DNA of 64,000 nt, taken from positions 73,603,001 to 73,667,000 of the forward strand of contig NC_069361.1 of assembly GCF_021730395.1 (NCBI RefSeq), written 5' to 3'. Below, one piece after another: positions 1 to 10,360 of the stretch. The first letter of the stretch is position 1, and every line of letters begins with the position of its first letter. Position numbers and translations under genes: made by a program. This stretch comes from Mercenaria mercenaria (taxonomy: Eukaryota; Mollusca; Bivalvia; Venerida; Veneridae). The notes below the pieces were generated by a model, which was not told the DNA's origin, made no database searches, and saw only the letters and a list, made by a program, of their open reading frames with translations.

Positions 1-1830
1 ACAATCGTTATGGCAGAAAAATCACGATTGGGACGAAGAAATAAGTACTGAAGATCAAATGAAAATGTCCGATATTGTATCAGACATCAACAAGATAGAC
101 ACATTTCATATACCAAGGAAGGTTTGTGAACTTCATGGAACAGTAACGTATTCATTGTTGTATTTCTGTGATGCCTCAGAGAAAGCATATTCTACGGTTA
201 TATATCTTCACACACATCAAGCTCAAACTTCCATTGTTAATATGGTGTTTTCCAAGACACGTCTTGCGCCAGTGAAGAAAATAACGATTCCGCGGTTGGA
301 ACTACTAGCGGTTGTGATCGGACTAAGATGTTTAAAGTTTGTACGAGATCAAATTAGAGTACCAGTCGCTCAAAATTATTTGTTGACAGATTCAAAATGC
401 GTACTACAATGGATTACATCACAAAAGAAATTATCAGTGTTTGTGAAAAACAGAGTCACAGAAATTAAAGAACACAGTAACGTAAACTTGTCATATATTC
501 CTACGAAGGAGAACCCTGCAGATGTGGCTTCTAGGGGGACAACGCTAGAAAAGTTGAAATCTAACACTACGTGGTGGTATGGTCCAAAATGGTTGCTGGA
601 ACCAATGCGCGATTGGCCAGTATACAGTGATCAGCAAAGTGATATTGTGAAGAGGAGATAGAAGAAGTATTACAAACAGAAGAGAAAAGCAACAAAGAAA
701 CAATGTTAGTGCAACTGACCAATGTTGACAATACAGAAAGGGCAAGTAATCCGCCATTTGATATTGACAGTAACAAATATTCTTCTGTAACTCGTCTAAC
801 AAGAGTTACCGCGTTAGTTTTACGCTTTGTGCAGAAACTCAAAAAAGTGTCGTGTAAAGGTGGCCCTTTAGAAAGTACAGAACTGTTAGAAGCCGAGAAA
901 ATATGGTTACAACATGTTCAAGAAAGCCATTTTCAAAGTGAAATTGATGCTATCCGTGCCAAAAAGACCACTAGCAGACAATAACAGTTAGGTCTATTTC
1001 CTGACGAACAAGGGCTTATGCGCTGTAAAGGAAGACTCGAAAATGCTAACCTGAGTGAAGGGGCCAGACATCCCATTCTGTTACCGAAAAATAATCACCT
1101 TACTGAACTGATTATAGAAAGAACACACAAATAGTTATTGCATAGTGGTATCTCGCAGACACTTGCTAAAGCAAGACACAAATTTTGGATCATACATGGT
1201 CGAGCAACGGTCAAGTCCGTTTTAAACAAATGTGTATTGTGTAGACGTCATGAAGGTGGTAGTTACAAAATGCCACCAATGTATTCACTGCCATCGTCAA
1301 GAGTGACTGAATCAACACCATTTTCGAGAACAGGATTAGACTATTTTGGTCCAATTTACCTTAAAACATCAGGTGAAGAGAAGAAGTCTTGGATCTGTTT
1401 ATTTACATGTTTAGTAACATGCGCAATTCACCTGGAATTAGTCTCTGATATGTCCACAGAGGAATTTCTGTTGTATTTAAAACGCTTCATAGCACAAAAG
1501 GGGACTCCAGTCGAAATAACAAGTGATAACGCAAAGCAATTCAAAGCCGCAAGTTCGATCCTAGATCAAATTTGACATGGTGTATTACACAGTAACGAAG
1601 TTCAAAGTTACGTGGCAAATGCAAATATAAAATGGAATATCATTGTTGAACTCGCGCCTTGGATGGGCGGGTTTTAGGAACGTTTAGTTGGTTTGGTTAA
1701 AAGATCTTTTAGAAAAAGCAATAGGAAGGAAGCTCTTGACTTTGATTCAGATACAAACGTAAAGTTCAACGGAGTCTAATTGTCCTTGTAAATCGATGTG
1801 AACGAGAATCTCGGGCTATTCATTTGTACA
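1..1830 (+). mobile_element. BEL/Pao LTR-retrotransposon fossil, 3' half of pol
   Basis: This is a decayed BEL/Pao-family element cut by the left window edge. Two recognisable parts lie in order. About 59-600 is the Pao-type RNase H segment (YFCDASE, PRLELLA, TDSKCVLQWI and NPADVASRG-type motifs). About 1080-1740 is the integrase, with a zinc-binding HC/CC part (CVLCRRHEGG) followed by a catalytic core (GLDYFGP, EITSDNA) and a WMGGF-type end. The order RNase H then integrase and the NPADVASRG/GLDYFGP wording are typical of Pao elements. The copy is broken, with roughly five or more breaks, so it is an old fossil. The 5' part of pol and gag lie outside the window. A possible 3' LTR is listed separately. 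Confidence 0.9.
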
Positions 1831-1899
1831 TTGTAATTCATACTGCGGCCTTCATTCGCAAAGTAGTAGCCGAGCAAAAATATAGCGTTATAATTTATT

Positions 1900-3140
1900 T
1901 CAGGTGCAAATATGCATCAGTGTGACATTTGTGGTAGAAACTACAGCTATAAGAAGAATCTTCTTAGACACATCCGTGAAAAACATAGAGAATTAGAACA
2001 TTGGAACTGTCCAGTTGATACCTGCAATTCGAAGTTCATGCGGCGCAGTTATTTATGGAGACATTTATCTCTCAAGCATGATTATTCGAAAACGGACGCA
2101 CGGACAGCGGCTATGTCTGCACCTAGAGGAAACCTACACAAACGTCTAACTATGAGGACATTAGCGATAACGACTCGATTCTTGATTTATTAGCATCAGA
2201 GGAAACAGAACAGTTGGACTTTGATTCTGCAATACGTGAATTTGATACCGATGTTTTCGGAATTGATGAGAACAATAACCAGTTTCACGGGATAAATAAC
2301 GATAAATTAGTTGTTGGTGAAAACGTCGACGTAAATAAAGAAAGTGACGTTGATAGCGAAAAAAGTAAAAGTGATCGTGATTACGTCAACGAAGAAGCCG
2401 AATAAGATGATAACGTTGACGCCAATAAAGCAAGTGACGTTAATAATGAAACAGATGAAAGTGATAGTGATTACGTCCACCAGGGATCAGATATCGGTGA
2501 AAACGTCGACGTCATCAACGAAGATGACGTTAACAGAAATAAAAGTGAAAACGATCGTGCTGGCGTCAACGATGAAAACAACAAAATAAATGACGTTAAC
2601 CGTAATAATGAAAGTGAAAATTGTTTTGATTTCGGATATAGTGACATCAGTGAATGTGATGATATCATTGAAAGTGACAGTGACCAAGACAATGAAGAAA
2701 CATATAATGAACGCGATAATGCTAGCGGTAATAACGATGGATGTAATGACACCAATAACTCTGACAACGATAGTGCCGACATGATCAACAATAACGTCAA
2801 CGACAATAGTTCCGACGAAAATAGTAATAATGACGGTGCCGATGGTAATTACGTGAATGATGTTAACTTCGACGACAATAGTGTGTATAACAGTGGTGAA
2901 AACAGTGAACGAAATAATGAATACAAGCGTAACTGTTCTTCTGATGAGGATTATATCTTAATTTCGAGCGAAGACGAGAACGAGTCTAATGAAACTGCGG
3001 TAGAAAAGGCATCAACTTTATATAAAACCAGGGTTTGGACATGCACTGTGACGAAACGCTTGTGTATACGTGACGGTCAAGAATATGTACTGAGTGCAAC
3101 AAAGGAATTTGATTACTTTGAATTTGATAAATAAAAACAT
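1900..3140 (+). pseudogene. C2H2 zinc-finger plus Asp/Asn-rich acidic ORF, broken
   Basis: From 1912 the sequence encodes two C2H2 fingers (CDICGRNYSYKKNLLRHIREKH, then a CPVDTC...HLSLKH finger). A long Asp/Asn/Ser/Glu-rich acidic stretch follows to about 2990, then a short ordered tail ending at 3134 (YKTRVWTCTVTKRL). AATAAA overlaps the end. A pyrimidine-rich AG precedes the first ATG. The reading frame is interrupted about twice, so this is not an intact gene. It sits between the BEL/Pao integrase and an LTR-like block, so it may be either a captured tail ORF of that element or an unrelated host zinc-finger copy. It is treated here as a fossil. The function is unknown; the fingers suggest nucleic-acid binding. 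Confidence 0.55.
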
Positions 3141-3399
3141 TTAGTATTGCTAATATTTGGAAACACTTTTAATTACTTAGACTATTACAATGTGGTCCAA
3201 ATGAAAACAACTTCATTAATTTGGAAGTGATAACCGAGGACTTTCATAATTCTGAAATATGCCAATGATATTAAATACATGTATTTTCTGTATTACGTAT
3301 TTTACACAACAGTTTGTAATTAGGTAATGAAAACTGACACATTGTATTCTCATATTCATTTAACAACTCACAAGAAATTGAAAAAAATGTATACTTTGT

Positions 3400-3770
3400 T
3401 TTCTTCTGTTGGCGGCGGGAGTGTCGCGAACTGCGAGTCTGTTTTGCATATATAATTACAGTTGCGACGTTATCTTGGTGCCGTCGGAGCCTTGGTTCAT
3501 CTGTTGCGAGTATTGGTGTCCGCCGGAACCACGGCGTCGTCGGAACCTACTTCATGATTTCCAGGTCACGTGTTTCACGGATTTTACAATGTTTTTGTAA
3601 GAGTATAAAAGGCTGTTGTTCAGGAATTAAGGAGTTCACTGTTAAAATAAGAAAAGTTAGGAAGATAAAAATAATTATAAATGTAAATATTTCGTCACTA
3701 AAATAAATTATGTGAAACTGGATGGATTTTATTATTTGTGTTTTAGATGGGAATAAAATAAATCCAATGT
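3400..3770 (+). repeat. LTR-like block with TATA box and poly(A) signal (tentative)
   Basis: A GC-richer stretch (about 3405-3545) is followed by 'tataaaag' near 3604, a cluster resembling an initiator, and AATAAA motifs near 3705 and 3757. The order (GC-rich U3, TATA, poly(A) signal) and the position downstream of a BEL/Pao integrase suggest a 3' LTR. No second LTR is in the window to compare with, so this is inference. Confidence 0.25.
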
Positions 3771-3791
3771 GGCGTGTAATGAGATGAATAC

Positions 3792-5945
3792 AGTCCGAAA
3801 GTAAAGAAAGAAAACTTCGCCACATACACTGATGATGAAAATATAGAAATACCCGATCTCGGTCCTACAAATTCAGCCAATGTGTTAAGTGAAATACATC
3901 TTTCTCCAAAAGAAACTGAAGACGTATTGAAGTCTCTCCAGATTCATAAGGCCGCAGGTCCTGATGGTATAAGCAATAGAATTCTTCACGAGGCTTCTCA
4001 CGAACTGTCTTTTCCTCTTTGTGACCTTTTCAATGCTTCACTTCAACTTTCTACCATACCAATCACGTGGAAGGAATCTCATGTTAGCGCAGTCTTTAAA
4101 AAAGATGATGCGACTCTTCCTAATAACTATCGTCCAATCTCTCTCTTAAATACTATTGAAAAGGTTTTTGAACGCCTCATTTTCAAGTACGTTTTTAACC
4201 ATCTTCATGATTCTCGGTTCCTTACTCCTGTACAATCAGGTTTCATTCCTGGCGACTCCACAGTTAATCAGCTTGTCTTCATATACGATACTCTCTGCAA
4301 AGCGCTCGATAATGGTCTAGAAGTACGAGTGGTCTTTTTCGATATCAGCAAGGCCTTTGACAAAGTTTGGCACAAAGGTTTACTTTGGAAACTAAAACAT
4401 GTAGGAATTACAGGATCTATTTATAACTGGTTTCAAGAGTATCTCTCACATAGACGTCAACGTGTTGTACTTCCTGGAGTCAAATCTAACTGTGCTTTTG
4501 TAAAAGCTGGAGTTCCTCAGGGTTCGATTCTCGGGCCTCTTCTTTTCCTTATTTTATCAATGACATCGTAGAAGAAATCAGATCATGCATTAACCTGTTT
4601 ACTGATGACACAAGCCTCTATATAATAGTTGAGCAGCCGGATACTGCGGCAGATCTACTCCAGTCCGATATTCAAACTATTTCATCCTGGGCAGAAAAAT
4701 GGCTAGTTACATTTAACCCGTCAAAATCAGAAGCTCTCTTAATTTCAAGAAAAAGAAATTTTCAATTACACCCCCCTCTTCGAATGTTTAACCAGAATAT
4801 TCCTGAGGTACTTGAACATAAACATATTGGTGTATTCTTGTCAAACGATTGTTGCTGGCATTCTCATATCAACTACATTGTAGAAAAGGCATGGAAGAGG
4901 GTAAATATAATGCGTAAATTGAAATTCTCACTTGACCGTCGCTCCCTTGAAACTATATATATTTCTTTCTTAAGACTGATACTCGAATATGCTGACGTAG
5001 TGTGGAGTAACTGTACCAAGTACGGATTGGATCAACTCGACAAAATTCAAAATGAATGTGCTCGCATCGTCTCTGGAGCTATCAATCTTGTTTCTTTAGA
5101 TAACCTGAAGACAGAAATTCCCTGGCAAACACTCCCAGACAGACGTTATAAACACCGGCTTATCATGTTCTTCAAATTGAAATCTAATTTGACTCCAGCT
5201 TATCTATCATCTCTTTTCCTGATTCAGGTGATACTCGCTACAATTTAAGAAAGTCGAAAAATGTTGATGGTGTACCTGCAAAAACAACCTTATATTTCAA
5301 TTCGTTTCTTCCCTCTGTTGTACGTGACTGGAATTTATTGAGACCAGACATCCGTAACTCTGAAACATTATCATCATCATTTAAAAGTAATATAAACAAA
5401 AACAAGCGACACACTCCAGAGTACTATTACATCGGAAAAAGGAAACTCCAGGTGCTCCATACGCGACTACGTACTAAATGCAGTGCACTGAATCATCATC
5501 TGTTCTTAAAAGTATCTCTCCTACACCATTGTGCCAGTGTGGACAGACAGATCGAAACAAACTTCCACTTCTTCTTTGAATGCAGTATTTTACCGACTGT
5601 CGAAACAATCTTTGATGCGGAATTTCGATATTAACTTGGATACTGTTCTGTTTGGTAACCCAGACCTTTCTGATCAGGATAATATGACTTTATTTACGCA
5701 TGTACAGACATACATATCCGAAAGTAAGAGATTCTTTCAGCTACCCTAAGACCGTCTCATTTCTTCTTTTTCTCATTTTTCATTTCTATTGCTGACTTAT
5801 CTATCCTTCTTCTATATCTACTCACGCATGCATTTAACAAATCATACTTTCTCTTCTATCATATATTGTCCATTTTCTACTGTTTACATTAATAACGATT
5901 ATTATTTTCATGTTTTAAGACTATGTTCCTAGTCCCATAAAATAT
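3792..5945 (+). mobile_element. 5'-truncated LINE (jockey-like) reverse transcriptase copy
   Basis: A non-LTR retrotransposon begins within the endonuclease-RT linker and runs through the RT and C-terminal region. RT motifs in order: KAAGPDGISN (about 3945), NYRPISLLN (about 4125), VVFFDISKAFDKVWH (about 4330), GVPQGSILGPLLF (about 4510), then FTDD, a weakened FADD box (about 4600). A later SP.CQCG...HFFFEC motif (about 5525-5585) is the cysteine/histidine end seen in jockey-type LINEs. The frame shifts near 4555, again near 5220, and between 5540 and 5580, so it is dead. The RT ORF pieces are 3882-4571, about 4571-5248, about 5250-5634 and about 5590-5749. A T/C-rich 3' UTR follows to about 5940. 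The clade is not resolved. Confidence 0.88.
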
Positions 5946-6048
5946 TAAGCAGGATATTTCCGTACAGGTTTATTTTGTCCGCGAAAGAGAAGAATTCTAT
6001 AAGACTTGTCTTCCATTCTTATCATTTCCTGTGTTGCTTTGATAAAGT

Positions 6049-6391
6049 ATGACATATGTATTAGTGTTTGTACTTTATTTTCTGGGAATGAATATGTTTG
6101 AACTAAGTGGCTTAGACAGCTACGCCAAAAAGTTTTGTGAGAGTCACTGGCGTTCTCTTCTTCCAAGTCTGGTCAACTTCTTCAAGGCATATATACTGCC
6201 TCATCTTTTTGGTGAAGAAGAGTTTACATTCTGCCCTGTTTGCTCAGATATATGTTTACCTTGTGGTGAAATAACAATTTCTTCTGACAACAGTATCTGT
6301 TGTAATACTTGTCAGCTTTGGTTTCACTGGAAATGTGTCCCACAGTCAGGTTCCTGAGGAGTGGTTTTGTGATTCATGCTCTGGGGAATAA
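6049..6391 (+). pseudogene. PHD-finger fragment, one frameshift
   Basis: The sequence encodes a leader of about 55 residues, then a PHD-type zinc finger: FCPVCSDICLPCGE, SICCNTCQLWFHWKC, and after a frameshift near 6340-6350 the closing EEWFCDSCSGE and a stop at about 6391. Cys-X2-Cys, Cys-X2-Cys-X4-His-X2-Cys and the final W-F-C-X2-C fit a PHD finger. PHD fingers of this kind occur both in host chromatin readers and in ORFs of mollusc DNA transposons. No other domain is visible here, so the parent cannot be named. It looks like an isolated broken fragment. Confidence 0.55.
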
Positions 6392-6719
6392 CTCAATAAT
6401 TAGGGGTTATGGTCACCAAAAGTCTTTGGGTAATGTACTTTTGAGATACCTTACTAAATTTCCTCATTACTTTGTGTAATACTCCGGTGAGTGAAACCTT
6501 ATAATGCTACATTTTATTATGTACAACATACAGTACTACTAGTACTTAATTAAATAGTTAAACAAATATATATTTGCAGGAAAACATGTCTTTTAAATTG
6601 TAAGTTAAATGTCTGTCTGCTAGAGCTGTTACTGCTTTGAATGTATGTTAGTTTGCAAATGCTTAGTATGTCTTATGTGTGCTTATATATGCTGTATGCA
6701 TATTGCTTGTATTGCTTCA

Positions 6720-7170
6720 GTTATACTTTGTGCAGTGCTTCATCATCTTTACTAGTTGCTTTTCTTGTAACTGTTTGTCAGCTTAATGCTTTACTTTTAT
6801 TACTAACTTGTTTATACCTAACTTTACTTCTTGTCACCTTTTCAATATTATGCTGCCCTTGGTTTTACAAAAGGTGTTGATGCTTTACTGCATGCTAGTT
6901 TCATAGGCTTTACTTGTTGCTTTGCTTGTAACATGTTTGCCAGCTTTAAGCTATAGTTATTGCTTTGCTTGTAACATGTTTGTCAGCTAAAGATTAACTT
7001 GTTGCTTTGCTTGTAACATGTTTGTTACTTGTAACATGTTTGTCAGCTTAAGATTAACTTGTTGCTTTGCTTGTAACATGTTTGTCAGCTTAAGGCTTTA
7101 CTTGTTGCTTTACTTGTAAGATGTTTGTCAGCTTAAGGCTTTACTTGTTGCTTTACTTGTAACATGTTTT
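6720..7170 (+). repeat. Minisatellite, about 45-50 bp unit
   Basis: Units of the form 'cttgttgctttgcttgtaac' plus 'atgtttgtcagctta' recur. The copies at 6902-7170 are well conserved (about six) and more diverged copies run back to about 6720. No gene is visible in it. The short hydrophobic ORF at 6641-6880 is a by-product of the T-rich repeat. Confidence 0.85.
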
Positions 7171-7367
7171 AGAATGCATGATATGTACTCATTTTTTTCT
7201 AATACTGTAATATTTGTTACTTTTATTTGTTCACTAACTTGACTATTAAATACAACAACACAGTGAACAGAGAATTACTGTATTGTTTCTTTAGTGTGTT
7301 TTTAATGACAAAATACTTCTATTATTTTTATTCAAGATTCATTAGATTTATGAATTTTTGGGACACC

Positions 7368-7556
7368 TGCACTTTACCGGTACGCACATTAAATAAACAC
7401 TCCCCGTTTATTCTTATGAGGGCTACCGCCCCCACACCCCCGTTTTTCTTTTTTCATTAATGAATAGATTATTGTTACAATTTATTTAAATGTAAATGTA
7501 ACGAGCACATCTTACCCTTTACAATCCTAGCAAGAAGTGCGTACCAGTAAAGTGCA
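7368..7556. mobile_element. Small MITE with 20-bp terminal inverted repeats
   Basis: 'tgcactttaccggtacgcac' at 7368-7387 is matched by its reverse complement with one mismatch at 7537-7556. The interior is about 150 bp without coding potential. No clear target-site duplication was seen, so the superfamily is unassigned. Confidence 0.6.
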
Positions 7557-10065
7557 TTCTATTATCCGAATATTTTAAATTTTTCTCTACTGAACCCATG
7601 CACCAGTGGGTAGAAAAGAATAAGCTTTAACCCATAGTATTCTAAATTTCAGAAATGGACTTGTCCATCTTTACTTTGTACAGCGTCACTTACAATTTAC
7701 AGGTTGCTGCAATTGAAAATTTCAGATGCCCATGATTCTTACACATCTTAACCCTTATCATGCTAGACAATTGATTCTGCCTTTGCGTGCAGTCTGATCA
7801 TGACCTGCACTGTTCTATATTCAGTCAGTATCTTTTTGGAATGAACCCCTTTAGATAGTTATAACGGTACTGTCCATATTTAATGATAGACAAGTGCATT
7901 ACAGAAATTTAGCAGGGTAAGAGTTAGAAGTTGCATTATTTGTACATATCTTAAGAAATCATGCGGGACCACCAGACAATCTGTCCTCTTTGCACCAGCT
8001 TTTTCCCTAAAAAATATTAGTCTGGGGAGGGAATTGAACCCTCTTACATGTTTTCAGTCAGAAATGTTCAAACATGCAACTTAATTTGTAGTAATTATTA
8101 TCTTTACATTTTGACAGATTGATATACAATAATATTAAAATTTTTAATAATATGGCTATATATGACCAAATTTATGCAAAGTCTAACATTCATGTGTTCT
8201 GACAGCAAAAAAAAATATGGATTGCAATCACTCTGTGCAGACAAAAAAAAATCATAATGTTGATTTTCTCATCACAGCCAACTATTTATATAAAGTATGA
8301 ATATAAGGTAAACAATCAAAATTATAATCCGGTCATATAAAGTCCTGTTTGTTTTCTCATGACATGTCTCATAATATGCGTTATGGAATATATATGAATA
8401 TATAATATTATGTTGTGTATGTGCAACAATAAAATTTGAAATCCTGATAATTCTGTCTTTCAGTGTTTAGTGTCACTCTCACTTTCAAATAAAGAATATC
8501 TCCATGATCAAAATTGTGCACCAGAAAATAAAAGTATTTTGGGGTCTAAGCTACAAAATAGTTAAAACAAATGATAAAATAAATATAATATAACTTAAAA
8601 TAACAGTAATAACAAATAAATAAATAAAATGATGGTAATTATATATATATATTGGTTTGCGAGCGGGAAGCGGTTGATTTCATGTTTTGACGCATTCCTG
8701 GGTAATATACCTACTGCGTAATACAAAGATGTGTTAAACCTATTTTTGAAATATTTATTTTCCGCATCCTTTTGTATTACTTACTTTCGTATCCACCCTT
8801 AATTAGTCATTAGTTTTCCGTTTAAGATACCCATTTAATAGTTTCTCTTTAAAATATTGTTGGATATATCACTTGCGTATGTTTAATAATTTATTACATA
8901 CTAAATTAACGAGTGCTAATATTTATATCATCAGTTATTTAAAAATAACAGACGTAATAAAAATGATCATTTATGGTTTACTAATTGGTACTTTTTCTCG
9001 TTAAACCTGCTTCACTTGACAATTAGGGGACATTGTTTATCTCAAAAATATTTTGACAGTGTTTACTGTATGTGCATTATTTTAAACCATGCATTTATAT
9101 CAACTGTAGTTTTTGCTTTCATTTAATTGAAACGTTAGTTGTAAATGATACTTTCGATTTTAAATAAGACATAGGCCTTCTTTCAATTTTACAAAAAGGT
9201 TTTATACCAAATTATTTATCAAAACAGTCAAACTCTCAAAACGCTGTAACATGACTTTTAATTCAAGAAACGTACAACACTGAAATTTTAAAACGAAAAG
9301 TATAAGTACGCGTGGTAAGGTCATTTAATGAGTTATATTCTAATATGACAAGTTCATGTACATTTCCTTTAGAACAATAAAAGGAAGTATTGACTTCAGA
9401 TCGACGCATTATTTGGTGCTTTACTAGTGCCGTGATTTCGATCTATCATTTTATATCAAAGACGTTTCAGAATTGAAATCATATAACAGAACAATGTTTT
9501 ATTTAATTCACACTTATCAGGCGCGCAGAATAAATTACTAGACGTTTACGCACACCCAAATTATCCCGTGATCTAGCTTTATGTAAGACCAATTATTGCA
9601 AGAGACTAGTTGTTTCCTTTTTGCGTAATCATAATAGTCGATGGTTTACCAGTATATATTTCAGTATTCTTTCACGTAAACGGATTGGTTTTCCCCAGTA
9701 TTGTTTAAAATAGAACATATTTTTAGTTTTATACGGAAGAAAAAACCGAACAGGTATGAATGTAGTTTCTTTTCAACATGACATTGAAATATATATACGT
9801 AATTACGAATGTAACTTACCTTGAAAAAGTACATATATATGTAGAATGAACAATTAAGATTCGATGTAGGAGCCGTCCAATCGTTTTAATCAAATCAATG
9901 TAAGGGGGGGGGGGGGGGGTGGCTAAGGGCAGCGAGTTATTTACTAGCTATGCATATATATCTGGAACAACTGATACGTATTAGACCTTCCTGATATATA
10001 TGTAATGTTAAAAGTGTCATACACCTGGAATTCAACGAGATTGTTTCATATTTACATTGACTGAT
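7557..10065. other. Gene-poor AT-rich stretch
   Basis: No credible exon, RNA gene or complete element was seen. It contains (AT)n near 8641-8652 and a 16-base G run at 9904-9919 that could form a G-quadruplex. Confidence 0.6.
9904..9919 (+). repeat. G16 homopolymer tract
   Basis: Sixteen consecutive G lie about 400 bp upstream of the SH3BP2-like start codon. The length in the assembly may be unreliable. Confidence 0.9.
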
Positions 10066-10230
10066 TTAAGGTAGTGGACACATGAAGACAATCGGCCGCT
10101 TACGAGTCATCGTGCTATTTTGGCATCCTTCGGTCATTTTGCATTACAACCGAAGAATGTCGAAATCACATACGGACAGTACTTAATCGAAAAGAAAAGA
10201 CCGATTGCTATAACAGGTTCACTACCTTAA
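10066..10230. mobile_element. piggyBac-like MITE with TTAA ends
   Basis: The element begins TTAAGGTAGTGGAC and ends GTTCACTACCTTAA, so inverted repeats of about 10 bp are flanked by TTAA, the piggyBac target. The interior is partly self-complementary (gacaatcgg with ccgattgc; cttcggt with accgaag). It lies 100 bp upstream of the start codon of the SH3BP2-like gene, so it may be inside its promoter or 5' UTR. The family call is inference from TTAA and the ends. Confidence 0.65.
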
Positions 10231-10329
10231 TGCAATGAAATTGATGCATGAATATACTAAATTTTCAACAGGAGCTACAGCTGAGACACACTGCGCCATT
10301 GCTCGATAGTTTTTTTCGGAGTTCTAAAG

Positions 10330-10360
10330 ATGGCGGATTCAAAGGCGTTACAAGACATTG
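10330..10360 (+). CDS. SH3BP2-like exon 1
   Basis: The ATG in context aaagATGGCGG encodes MADSKALQDI plus one base of the next codon. The donor is gtgaga. It is short, but phase and sequence match the next exon (DIGAPIL). Confidence 0.75.

Noticed and set aside
2344-2806. Extra ORFs in other frames over the acidic region
   Set aside because: They are low-complexity by-products of the gac/aac/gat-rich repeat-like coding sequence.
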